The notes under the pieces were generated by a model. It saw only the letters and a list, made by a program, of their open reading frames with translations, made no database searches and was not told the origin of the DNA. A DNA stretch of 64,000 nt from Amaurobius ferox (Eukaryota > Arthropoda > Arachnida > Araneae > Amaurobiidae): positions 144,133,880 through 144,197,879 of the forward strand of contig OX578134.1 in the NCBI GenBank assembly GCA_951213105.1, read 5' to 3'. The position numbers and the translations under genes were made by a program. Positions 37,687 through 49,157 of this stretch are shown here, one piece after another. Positions within the stretch are counted from its first letter, which is position 1, and each line of letters opens with the position of its first letter.

Positions 37687-37790
37687 CATCAAAATCTCGA
37701 ATTCGAAAATTTTCGTGAACACAATAATTTGTCTACACCACATTACATGGTATGAGAAAATAAAAAAATCTAAGCAAGAATTAAAATGTT
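37687..37790 (+). repeat. Dispersed repeat D, copy 2, right part
   Basis: CATCAAAATCTCGAATTCGA and the following AAATTTTCGTGAAC match 48542-48580. This continues the repeat across LTR 2. Confidence 0.75.
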
Positions 37791-38479
37791 CTGAATAATA
37801 TAATGATGAATAAGCGTTTATTGTAGGACATCCAGATACAACCCACCCCCATATATGAAAAGAATCGTCATATCTGTTAATTTCAGTGTTTTGTATTTAT
37901 TTTCAAGAACAACACAAGTAAATTAATTTAATTTGAAATACATTAAAAACAGTACTGCATATCAAATAATGGGTACAAAAGTAGTTTGTTTTTAGTTTTA
38001 TTTTAAGTAGAAACAAACTTGTTTAGTAATTTGCAGCGCATTTCACTTGCTTTAAGTGGGAAATGCATTTAATTTGCATAATAATGGAAGATTAATGTGG
38101 ATCCTTTCAAAACCTGGTGAATAAATACGCCCATTTACTTGTACTAATTTTCGATTAGAAAAAGGTTTTGTCGTTAGTAGTGTTAATTTAAAATCTCATT
38201 AATTTTTTAAAGACATTAATGTTTAAATGGTTTAAAAAACTGTAATACAATTTTGCATAACAAAAGAAGAGTTTTATTGCTTTAAAACGATCAATAACTT
38301 TGAACAATATATTTGGAAGGCGGAAAAGTAGTAGTAGTTTTTATTCACTTTTTTTAGAGTTAGTGAAAGGTAATTATACTTTCATTTTTTATGTTTTTTA
38401 ATTATATTTAAAGTTTATTTTGCATTAGTTGTAAATTTCGCAGTACAAATATATGTTTTTAAAAGATGTCTGTACACTT
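37791..38479. other. AT-rich stretch, nothing recognised
   Basis: No coding frame or repeat boundary was found between LTR 2 and the SINE. Confidence 0.4.
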
Positions 38480-38493
38480 CGAATACTATACTT

Positions 38494-38762
38494 TTTCTTC
38501 GACCTAAACCGTCCGACCTGCCAGAAGGTTTAAGGTATCTGTTTGGACGACCGGGAAGTGACACCCAATTTTAACTGGAACCCAGTGGGGTCGGCATCCA
38601 TAGGGACCGGATTTTCCTTCCCCACCACCAACCTCTCGAAAGGACTTACGGACCCACACGTTTAACGTGCTCGTACTCTGAGTGCTCATGGGCACAGTTT
38701 GGGCAAAGCCGAGAATTGCTCTCAGGTCATCCGAGTGCGTTAACCGCAGGGCTCTCCATCCC
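38494..38762 (-). mobile_element. SINE-like retroposon with target duplication
   Basis: It lies between CGAATACTATACTT (38480-38493) and CGAGTACTATACTT (38763-38776), a 14-bp duplication with one mismatch. On the minus strand its head reads GAGCCCTGCGGTTAACGCAC, which looks like a tRNA A-box region. The B-box expected about 35 bases on is degenerate. The tail reads TTCTGGCAGGTCGGACGG and then a short A/G-rich end. That same tail occurs in the 47-bp insertion at 59776. The minus-strand frame at 38504-38695 is not a gene. Confidence 0.7.
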
Positions 38763-38776
38763 CGAGTACTATACTT

Positions 38777-40379
38777 CTAATACTGTAGACAGATGCTTGT
38801 TGTTTGATTGAAAATTACATTATATATTGATAACACTTATAATTACAGTAGCCGCATTCAGCGCCCAGACTGGTGAATTTTTAAAAATAAATATCTTGCA
38901 TGTCCTCCATAAGCCCACGTAGCGACCGTGTTTTAGAGCCTGGTTGAGTTAGGAAAAGGTGAGGTTTATGTGAGCGCTATATCGGCGCGTAGGTGACACA
39001 ATACCCCCCATGAACCGCACATAGGGCGCCTGTAACTACGCACTCCATAGCATATTAAAACTTTCGTATTTAAATTATTATGCCATTCGTAGTCTATACT
39101 TAAACATTCTATTAAAACCATAAACTAAATATTTACTTTATTACTCATTATTATTCAGTACGCGATCTATATTAAAAATATTTTAAGGTGTTATGTGTAT
39201 ATAAAAATGGTATGCTGGAGTATTACGTTGCGCATGACATCATATACTGAAAACGAAGATGGATGTTGGACTCATATTTAACTTATTTACAACAATAGTG
39301 AATATAATTCTGGAAATTTACGTTGCGTACGACATCATGCACTGAAAACCAAGCTGGATATTGGACTCAATTATAATTAATTTTCAACGATGAATATTGT
39401 TGTAATATATCTTATTGTGTTGTGACTACTTAGATAGTTATTGCGTGTTGTATTTTATTATAGTAATACCCCGTTAATAATCCAGTTTTAAATTATTTAC
39501 AGGCAGAATGCATGCGTACCTCAATAGTTAAAATTAAATGTTTCTAGCTTGCATAATTATCATGACAATAAAAACTTCTCTTTGTAATTGTTATCAGAAT
39601 TGCACGATTCTTGCTCAGGTGACCTATAGTAAAGAAATATGCTTTCATGTCCAATGCGAAGTAAATTGCTATTGCATTGAGAAAGTAATATATTTTTATT
39701 ATTTTTTTTCGCCACGTATTTCATTCTGCAACTGAAGTATGCTCTTTTTCAACGAACATTTTACAAATTTCCCCCCGGCTTTTAACAGCAGCTGAAAACG
39801 CATTAGCAAAACTTCTGTAAAAAGAACTCGCTTCGCGTGTTACTTACACCTACATTTATATCTCCGCTTACTATCTCAAAAATACCCAAATTACACTAGA
39901 TATGTATTTTTAAGAGGATTAAATAATGGATTTTTATACTGGTAAAGAGTGAAGATCGGATTTTGAGAAGTGAAGGTCGGATGTCAGAAATGCAAACTCG
40001 ATTACGTATCCCAGCACCGAAAACTAAAATTGTTTCATATATTCACTAAAGTTCAAAAAGTTGCGTTAGAAATTCTATTAAAGTTTGTTGAAAGAAAAGT
40101 TTTGGGATCTGATCGATGGTGGTAAGGTCTAAATATTTTAATAATATTTTTGATTGTTAAGAAACTGATTAGCAATAACACTCGCTCAAAATTTGGCTGT
40201 AATATTAAATAACTCAAAAACTAATTTGTATTATTAGATCCAAAGTTTTTATCAGGGCTTCACATAGACCATAACATACCAAATTCCCTGCCAATACGTA
40301 TCTTACAGTTTCTGTTCCGTCTTGAAATAACAGAAGAACAGATCTGAATAATCGCTGTTTTGCTTCTACAAGATCGATT
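38777..40379. other. Mixed non-coding stretch
   Basis: A 95-bp-period duplication carries TTACGTTGCG-A-GACATCAT at 39223 and 39318. A single AACTCGCTTCGCGTGTTAC near 39828 resembles the palindromic words at 14.6-16.3 kb. The 38870-39060 part is richer in GC (AGCGCTATATCGGCGCGTAG) and is unassigned. Confidence 0.45.
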
Positions 40380-41640
40380 GGCTTTATTTCAATAGGTTAA
40401 TGCTATGATATTTTTATTGAAGACGTTTCTATATTAATAAAGCATGTATCAGTATGAAAATAAATATATTTCCGTTGCATCGGTCTATTTGAAAAACTTT
40501 ATCACAATTGTTATTCTTAAATGATGTTTCTAGTGCTAAGTCAGTTTACCATCACAAGATCATGCTGCATTGCATACGAACACACAAACATGTACACACA
40601 TTCGAGACATATTTTTTGTTGTTTAAGATGGTATGCATCAATTTAATTATCCCTTGACTTATTTATTGTGTTATGAACTTAAAAGATTTCTAATTCGTTT
40701 TACGAAATTTAATTAGTTTCATTAAAAATACCTGAAATATATCCTAATAATTTAATGAAATAACATGCATTAACCATGTCTACAAAATCAAACTATGTAT
40801 CATGATGATTCATAAATTAATTAACTATTCGACAATACATATGGGATTTGAAAGGATACATTGCAATATGCAGAGTGGCAATAATTGAATCTTATTTCGC
40901 AAAGGGCATGAGTCACATTGTCTCTTAATTTTACTATTGTTTTATATTCCTTAATCTGTCCATACGTCACTTAAATTTTCTGCTCGGCCTTGGCAGAAAA
41001 ATATATCTTAAGATACGTCGTTTTGATTTTACAATGTTGATTAATTTTATTGTAATAGGTTAATGCTGTAATGTTTTTATTGAAGGCTTATCTAAATTAA
41101 TAAAACATATATTTGGATTATATAAAACTATTTACATAGCACTGGTACATTTGAAAACCTTTATCACTTATTTAGCTTAGAATAAATAATGTTTCTAAAG
41201 ATGCGTCGTTTTACCATCACAAGACCATGATGCGTTCTGCACGAACACACAAACATACGCACGCATTCCAGACATATTTTTTTTATTTTGGTCGCTATGT
41301 ATCAATTTATTTATCCATTGAATTATTTAGTATGTAGTAGATTTCAAATTCAGTTTAAGAATTTTAATTAGTTTTATGAAAAGTACCTAAAATATATCCT
41401 AGTCATTTAATGGAATAAACTGCATTAACCATTGCTACAAAATCAATGTATCCTAGCAATGATAAATGCATTTTATGATAGAGCAATTATGTATCGTGAT
41501 GTTTCATAAATTAATTTACTACTCTAGATCACACACACACACATATGGAATTTGAAAGGAGATGTTACAATATGCGGAGTGGCTATAATTGAATCTTATT
41601 TCGTAAAGGGCATGAGTCACATTGCTCCATAACAGGTATG
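40380..41640 (+). repeat. Old tandem duplication, two diverged units
   Basis: The two units share AATAGGTTAATGCT (40391 and 41054), ACGAACACACAAACAT, and AAAGGGCATGAGTCACATTG (40901 and 41605). The offset grows from 663 to 704 bases because of an insertion in the second unit. No coding frame is shared. Confidence 0.8.
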
Positions 41641-41846
41641 ACATCCCTTGTATGGAATAGTCGATTGAATTATGGTTTACATATTTAAAGGTTTCCCGTT
41701 CCTCTATTTAAAATCGTTAATTTTACTAAATGAGGTAGATGCACTATGCATAATAATTACTTATACATAACTATGAATGATTTTTACAGGTCATGTGATC
41801 GTATCAATGTATCCTCCAGAATTTATTCCAAGATTGGTCAATATGT

Positions 41847-42455
41847 TTCATCTACACTTTCATTAAAATGATGTAATACCATAATATACAATATAATAAA
41901 AGCAAATCTCACTGTTTGCTTGCGGTCTATACTTCGTAACATTTGAAAGATATAACCAAATTGATGAAAATTAAATATCTTAAAAGATTAAGTTTAATTA
42001 TTTTGATAATCCATGCACCTTTGTTGGAATTACTTATATATTATTTTTGATTCAAGTTAAAATGAGTTTCACTGTTCATGAGACAGATACATTATGTTGG
42101 GGATCTGGGTGTAGTATATTGATTATATTTTAATAGGAGGTGGTAAAGTAATTATATTTCGATATTATGTCGTATAATAATTAATAATTTAGGTCGGGAG
42201 GTGTGGCCTGCATGTGTTATAAGCTGCAAGAATAGATTTTTCGTACACTTTTTAAAAATAGCATATGGTTCTTTCTATAGGTGTATGGCAATGCCCTCGA
42301 GTACCATAACTCAATAGTGGTCATCAACCGACTTTCATGACACTTTTCTGAAAATTGGAAAATTGAAATATTTGTGGTGTGTATGTCCTCTACGTATATT
42401 TCCCGGGATGTATCATGCAGCAGATTGTGACCATAAATTGAATCCTTATATTCTT
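41847..42455 (+). repeat. Perfect duplication, unit 1 (609 bp)
   Basis: By eye this is identical, base for base, to 42476-43084. A 20-bp spacer (42456-42475) separates the units. The minus-strand frames in the two units are copies of each other and look non-coding. Part of the unit (GTGTATGGCA-TG...CATCAACCGACTT) recurs in degenerate form at 43100-43340. Confidence 0.92.
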
Positions 42456-42475
42456 CATCTATTATCCTTATCTTA

Positions 42476-43084
42476 TTCATCTACACTTTCATTAAAATGA
42501 TGTAATACCATAATATACAATATAATAAAAGCAAATCTCACTGTTTGCTTGCGGTCTATACTTCGTAACATTTGAAAGATATAACCAAATTGATGAAAAT
42601 TAAATATCTTAAAAGATTAAGTTTAATTATTTTGATAATCCATGCACCTTTGTTGGAATTACTTATATATTATTTTTGATTCAAGTTAAAATGAGTTTCA
42701 CTGTTCATGAGACAGATACATTATGTTGGGGATCTGGGTGTAGTATATTGATTATATTTTAATAGGAGGTGGTAAAGTAATTATATTTCGATATTATGTC
42801 GTATAATAATTAATAATTTAGGTCGGGAGGTGTGGCCTGCATGTGTTATAAGCTGCAAGAATAGATTTTTCGTACACTTTTTAAAAATAGCATATGGTTC
42901 TTTCTATAGGTGTATGGCAATGCCCTCGAGTACCATAACTCAATAGTGGTCATCAACCGACTTTCATGACACTTTTCTGAAAATTGGAAAATTGAAATAT
43001 TTGTGGTGTGTATGTCCTCTACGTATATTTCCCGGGATGTATCATGCAGCAGATTGTGACCATAAATTGAATCCTTATATTCTT
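42476..43084 (+). repeat. Perfect duplication, unit 2 (609 bp)
   Basis: This is the second copy of 41847-42455. After it, a degenerate 100-base-scale repeat continues to about 43340. Confidence 0.92.
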
Positions 43085-43339
43085 TAAAAACAATTGGCCA
43101 GAATCTAATGCATGAGTTGAATGGCAGTATTCCCAAGTCGTGAAACTCAGTGTCCATCAACCAATCTACCCCGCAATTATCAGAAAATAGAGATAATGGC
43201 CCTTATATCGAATGCATAATGTTCTGCTATAGAGCTCAATGGAGGCCATAAACAGACTTACTGTACACTTTACAGTTGGATAGGATCCTACTTATGGGGT
43301 GTATGGCACTGTTTCTGAATAGCAGTTACGTAGATTTCA

Positions 43340-44412
43340 TAGAGGCTAAAAATATAATTCTCCCATGTTTAAAAACAAATTTAAACAATTATTTAATATA
43401 GTTTATATATTTTATTATTTTGAAAATAGTTTTGATAATATATATGCATATCAGAAATAATTGTGATATTTTACTTACTCACAGTGAGGTTCTGCCTACT
43501 AAAAGACATATTTTAATGTTTAGAATGAATTTGTCCAGTTTATGAGATAAATTACTAAAAAAATAATAATATTTCATCCCAGTTTCTAAATTCCTCTCTC
43601 GCTGATAAACTTTTTTAAGCTTTCCTACAAAACTATAAAAAGTGTTATTATTGCTTATATAAGTTTACTACCAGAAATATATTTTTATTTTTATTTTCAT
43701 CATATTTTCCTTTAATAGGTATTTGTGAAATCGCATTCAAGCAAAGTAAATGGACTGTATTTAATTTTTTTCCTATCAAACGCATTTCTACAGTAGTTGA
43801 TATATACAACATCATAAGGCAATGAAATACATTTTTTATTATGATATATTTTATAACGTCTTAATAGGCATTATACTTTTATTTGTAATGCAAGATGTGA
43901 AATACATATTTACAGCTGTTTTAGTTAATATTGTTTTCTAGTGTATAAAATTTAAGAATATAGACAGAATAATAAAGTTTTATTTGAATATTTTCTAGTC
44001 CAGTCTTAGATTTAAGGTAAAATTTATAGGAAATCGTTTGAAGGAAAATAAAATGCATTTTAAAGGAACACAGAATACTGACAAAAGAAAAGCAATAACA
44101 ATAGAGATCAATAAAGGAATAAAATATTTCGCAAGCAGTTATGATAGAAGAAACTCTGAATAAAGCAGATATTTTTCCTTCATATATATACAGTAACAAT
44201 GTGTTCCTCGCAAATTACTATGCAACGTTTCCTTTTTTGTATTGGAAAAATATTGTGTTGTTTAGACAAAAAAATAAAAAAAAACAACTACTTATTGCAT
44301 TTATTAAAAAACGACTGTATCCGATCTTTAAGAAGCATTTATACGAGTATTCTATACCAGAGAAATAACATACTTTGATTTTAATAGCTTGTAATATAAA
44401 TAATTGAATTAA
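43340..44412. other. AT-rich stretch, nothing recognised
   Basis: The short frames on both strands at 43921-44421 are Lys/Phe/Ile-rich and show no domain. Confidence 0.45.
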
Positions 44413-45710
44413 GATATACATAAATGCTATTTGTTAGCATCTTGTGTATCAGGAGCTTTATGTTTATCAGGACCTTTGTGAATATTTGCTATTAGCGAAA
44501 GCACGACTTCATGGTACGGAATAATGGAATAACCCTTATCACATGAATGATAGATATCATAGTGGAAATATTATGATGGTATCGAAATTTTTAATCCGAG
44601 TTTTTGACGAAAAAACATGTTCGAAGAGTCCTAAACTCGAAACAAACGTTTATGTCTGTGTGTATGTATGCGCATGTATATTATTAGTATGTGTGTATGT
44701 ATGTTATTAGTGTACGTATGTATGTCGTTGAATAGGGATATACATAAATTATATTTGTTAATACTTTGTATATCAGGAGTCATGTGTATCGGGAGCTTTA
44801 TGTGTATCGAGAACTTTATGAATGTTTTTGGTTACCAAATGTGCGACTTCTTGGAACAGTATAATTGAATTTAGATATTTTGTTAGATATTAGACACTTA
44901 ATTAGAATAGGTACATACCATTTCGTCATGGTCATTTTTTTGTTTTCTATAAAAAGATAATTGTGCTATTTTTAAAGCAGTTTTATTTTTCTGATATCAA
45001 TATAGAGAAAATATTGTGATTGGGTCGAAATTTTGAATTCGTGTTTTTGACGGAAGAGAATGTTTTAAGTTCTTAAGCTTTAATCAAACTTTTATGGTAA
45101 TGTCAGTGTTTGTATAATGCATATTAGTGTGTGAGTGTATATATGTTAGTGTGTGTGTATGTAGATTAGTGTGTGTATATGTAGATTAGTGTGTGTATAT
45201 GTAGATTAGTGTGTTATGTAAGAAGTGAGACTGTGAAAGCGATGTGTCAAGGACAAATGAAGAGATTAGAAAAAAAATTACACTATTATTATTATCAGTG
45301 AATAGTAGAATCTTATTGTAAATACGATATAGTGTTTTGAAAGACACCAAATCTCGGGGGAATTAAAAAAAATATATTAAAAATCAGTAATAATATTATT
45401 GTAATAACAGTTTCAATATTATTAAAACAAACACCAATTTCGTACCTTAATGCATCATTAAAGAAAGAAATGGTACCCACTTTAGAAAGTTAGCATGATC
45501 CGTTATTGAAATATAGTATTTTTCAGATAAACTTATTGAAGAAGTTACGTAAAATAAGTAGCAAGAATCCTTAAAATGTTTACTTGTAATTTGGCGATAT
45601 ATCGCCAATTTGCAGACTGCCTAAGAATGTTACCAAATTGAGCAAAATATCAATACATTGGCAAAAGTCACGTTTAATTTATGGAAATGATCCCAAAATG
45701 AATGAAAATT
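44413..45710 (+). repeat. Degenerate tandem unit with two repeat-A relics
   Basis: ATATACATAAAT...GGAGCTTTATG recurs at 44413 and 44738. Repeat-A words lie at about 44580 (CCGAGTTTTTGACGAAAAAA) and 45010 (ATTGTGATTGGGTCGAAATT). A 20-bp tandem repeat GTAGATTAGTGTGTGTATAT occurs about three times at 45150-45215. TTGGCGATATATCGCCAA at 45593 is a palindrome built from the TTGGCGA word of repeat A. Confidence 0.6.
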
Positions 45711-47009
45711 AAATATTTTCTAATAGTTTAAATCGCTTAATAGTGTCATATTGTTTTATATATCTATAGAGTTTAGAAGCACATTTAAATTACAGCACGT
45801 TTTGATTATCTGTTTCAAAGTTGTTGTTTACTTGTTATTATGTACAACGCGGTTTATAAATGGGCGTTTCACCCTGTTACAGAATTTTTTTAATTATATA
45901 AATTGTAATTCTGTACATATGTGTGCAAATTTGTATGTTCCTAATTATAATATTTTTAGAGCAAAAGGATCACAAAATTCATGTAAATGCTGATATCCCT
46001 TCATTAGAAATACAGAATGGACGATGCTTCGCTCTTCTATAAAATTTGTTAGCTAGAAAAACTGCAAATCTCTTATCTTTAAAGAGTTTGAATTCACTGA
46101 TCATTTCATAGCATGTACCGTTCTGAAGAGCACAATGGCTGCAAAGTCACGTCTATGAGGTATGGTTTACGATAAGAATAGCACTTTTTAGCTTCTAGTT
46201 TTACAGGTTTAGTTTGCCAGTATCTGTCACAATAAGTAGATGCATCTACACAAATACGTTGTCTGCTGAAGAAGTATAATTCTCATTTGAATAATTTTAT
46301 TTTAGTACCTTTATCTAATATTAATATATTATCTCGCACAATATATTAATTAATGTAAGCATTTCTGTTCATTTCACAATCAACGGAAAATAATGTAGAC
46401 ATTATATTTTCAAAATTAAACTTTACTTTTTGCAGCACTGCTCGAACAATAATTCTCTATTTCAAAACATAAAATGTTATGAATCCTGCAATATCTATAA
46501 AACATGGTTCTATGCAGTTATGCTAAAATTGTGTTTTATACCGAGCTCGCAAAATTAAAATTAAAAATTGATAATAAATACGATAAAGCATTTTTCCTTC
46601 AGCCGACGTCACATTTGAAACTCTACAAAATAAAAACCAGATTAATTTACGTATGATAATAAAAAAAGTTCAGTGCGAAAACAGAGTACAACTTGAAAAA
46701 GGTTAGAAGTAGAAAAAAACATTACCACTACAAAGGAGTTTCTCTGTAATTGCTTTCTGAGTACGAGGGTAATTGCTGTAAAATTAGGCAATCATCTTCT
46801 ATTTTTGGAAAACGTTCCAATGGTACTTTTTTTACTTCAAAATGTTTTTCGTTTGAAGGTAATTTTTATATAATTATGTACCGATAAAATATTTTGGTAG
46901 AAAGTAAAACTGTTTATTTAGAAATAAACATTTTATAAATAAGTATTTTAATAATTTTGAAGGTATTAACAGTTTTAAAAAGAAATCAGTGTGTGTTAAC
47001 TGACTAAAT
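45711..47009. other. AT-rich stretch, nothing recognised
   Basis: The open frame at 45751-45993 has hydrophobic segments but no recognisable family. Confidence 0.4.
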
Positions 47010-47186
47010 TTACTGGAGTGTGACTCACCTCGACATCCTCATAACAGAATCCATTTTAGTAGCTTTTTTCTCCAAATTTTAAATTTTTTTTTTTGAAAAA
47101 TCGGTATCATGGGTCCAAATTATTACAATTAAAATGGGTTACCTTTCACTTTAAAGGGACAGTGGAAAATGAGCAAAAATCGACTA
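47010..47186 (+). repeat. Dispersed repeat D, copy 3, first part
   Basis: GGAGTGTGACTCACCTCGAC and ATCGGTATCATGGGTCCA match the other D copies. A foldback element follows. Further D sequence is at 48020-48130 and 48510-48620. Confidence 0.7.
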
Positions 47187-47546
47187 CATTTTTTTTAAAT
47201 ATATAACATTATTTTATACATTTAACCTTTTGCTTACGGGTGGGGCAGCGTCCATCCCAAACGAAGAACCTCCCAAAAAGACAGGCATTTGACATATCCT
47301 ATCCCAAAGAGTTAGTTCGACCCCCCCTTGCAAGCATCGGCTTCCATGGAAATCGCTGACAGAGGCGTTGCACCTGCTATCAGGTGCAACGTTTCTGTCG
47401 GCGATTTCCATGGACGTCAATGCCTACAAAGCGGGGAGAACTCATTGGGATATGGTATGTCAAATACCTGTCTTTTTGGGAGGTTCTCCGTTTGGGATGG
47501 ACACTGTCCCACCCGTAAGCAAAAGGTCAAATGCATTTTTTTTAAA
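47187..47546. mobile_element. Foldback element: about 160-bp inverted arms around a 4-base loop
   Basis: The left arm (about 47215-47376) and right arm (47381-47533) are near-perfect reverse complements. GTTGCACCTG (47367-47376) and CAGGTGCAAC (47381-47390) are perfect around CTAT. Outer arm words include CTTTTGCTTACGGGTGGG and TTTTTGGGAGGTTCT. The direct repeat CATTTTTTTTAAA at 47187-47199 and 47534-47546 is a candidate target duplication. Open frames on both strands echo each other only because the DNA is palindromic. No transposase is present, so it is a non-autonomous foldback/MITE-type element. Confidence 0.85.
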
Positions 47547-48019
47547 CGGAATTTTTAAAGATTTTACATTTTTAAAATGCTCCATACGTCTTAATTTTTG
47601 TTTGAGATGCATGCAATTAGGCCAGAAGACACCTTTCATACATTTTAATGAAACTGGGTATATATTTTATAATTGGACTTCGTTAAGCTAATTAAAAGCG
47701 AATAAACACCTAATTAAATGATGGAAATTAAGTTTTAATGCAGAAAAATATTTTTAAAAAATTAACTTTCTAAGGAATTTAAAAATGAGTACCCAAATTT
47801 ATTCATAATGTGATTTTAAGTGATTATAACGTAAAATTAATCAAATATGTGAACAAATGGCACTCAAGGTGCATTTTCAAATTTTCGTTAAAAAAATTTA
47901 ATTAAAAAAAATTCAAAATTATAACAAAATTAAAAATAATTAACGGTATTTTATATAGTAATGTTAAGAGAAATATTATACAAATTTTTATGTTTCTAAG
48001 TCAATAAATAAATAAATAA
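47547..48019. other. AT-rich stretch between foldback and D repeat
   Basis: This may be an internal part of repeat D that the other copies lack. Nothing coding was recognised. Confidence 0.35.
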
Positions 48020-48620
48020 AAATCAACGTCCCCAGTTCCCTTAAAGGGCTTGAAAAATCTTTCGATTGATACTATACTTGACAACCTCGGGGGAGGGGGA
48101 TCACTTGCCCTAGAGGAAGGCTAACGACGCCACGAACAAAATAAAATTATATGTATCGAGACTATTTTTCACAACAATAATTTAAACTATTGAGTATAGT
48201 GATCATTGAGCCATAAATAAATCATTTTATGCATGATTATATCAAATATTGTCCTATGCTGCCATGCAAAAGAAAATATGCCAAAAATTATGTTAAAAAT
48301 ATATGAAATTTCGAATAAATGTCGAAGTTTTAGCTCTAATTCAAAAGCATTCTATCTACTTCTAGATTTTTTTATATCAATACTGGATCCACAGTTGTGG
48401 GAAAATCAATTAATATTTGAGACCGCTATTGTGTACATAAGAAATACACCACAGATATACATCCATCCATACAGACAGAAAGACAGACATAACTCCAAAA
48501 ACAGTCAGTACCTTTTCAGGAGGTCTTAAAATAAGTATTGGCATCAAAATCTCAAATTCGAAAATGTTCGTGAAGACAAGCTTTCCCTACACTATATTAC
48601 ATAGTATGGGAATATAAAAA
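48020..48620 (+). repeat. Dispersed repeat D, copy 3, later parts
   Basis: TTAAAGGGCTTGAAAAATCT (about 48042) and GGAGGTCTTAAAATAAGTAT with CATCAAAATCTCAAATTCGA (about 48520-48560) match the 36.5-37.8 kb copy. The last block is the empty site used to time LTR 2. Confidence 0.65.
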
Positions 48621-49021
48621 GAAATCAGTATGTGCTAACTAACAAGAAAATTAAATTTAATTGTGTTTGAAAATTAACATTTAATAACTTTTGCAGCAAA
48701 AATGTAATCAATTACTTTCCTTATTATTCAGAATGCATATTTATCCTTTTAACATAATATAACTATAATATATCATGTTCTTTAACTACGTACGTATCTG
48801 CATTAGAACAAATTATTCATGAATAATTATATATCCACATTTAAAGACATTCGTCATATGAAACAGATGACAATGACACTTTGAACTGCTGAAAAGACAC
48901 TGAGGGTAATCCAATATATTTATATGTACATTACAGCTGAAATGGCAAATATACTGAGTGCATCATTATAGTTCTAATTTTGAAATAAAGTTCTATCAAA
49001 AATATGTGTTTTAAATATAAA
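48621..49021. other. AT-rich stretch, nothing recognised
   Basis: No feature was found between the D repeat and the inverted C repeat. Confidence 0.4.
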
Positions 49022-49157
49022 CAAGAAAGATCAATCATGCATAAGCATTGATTATGAAACACTTTCCCACTGAAATGCAATTTCATTTAAAAATTTCTAA
49101 AATGTGATACATTCAGTGTTGATATATTTTACATTATCACAGTACTACAGTAATTTA
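49022..49157 (-). repeat. Dispersed repeat C, inverted copy 4, part cut off by Tc1
   Basis: AAGCATTGATTATGAAACAC is the reverse complement of the C-repeat end. TCACAGTACTACAGTAATTTA is the reverse of the TAAATTATTGTAGTATTGTGA block. The repeat continues at 50487. Confidence 0.75.

Noticed and set aside
42217..43160. Duplicated minus-strand open frames of 87 and 104 codons as a gene pair
   Set aside because: They are identical only because the DNA was duplicated, and the shared peptide has no recognisable domain. The diverged neighbour repeat does not conserve a frame.
47214..47691. Similar proteins encoded on opposite strands near 47.3 kb
   Set aside because: The similarity follows from the palindromic foldback DNA. 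The frames end at the repeat edges.
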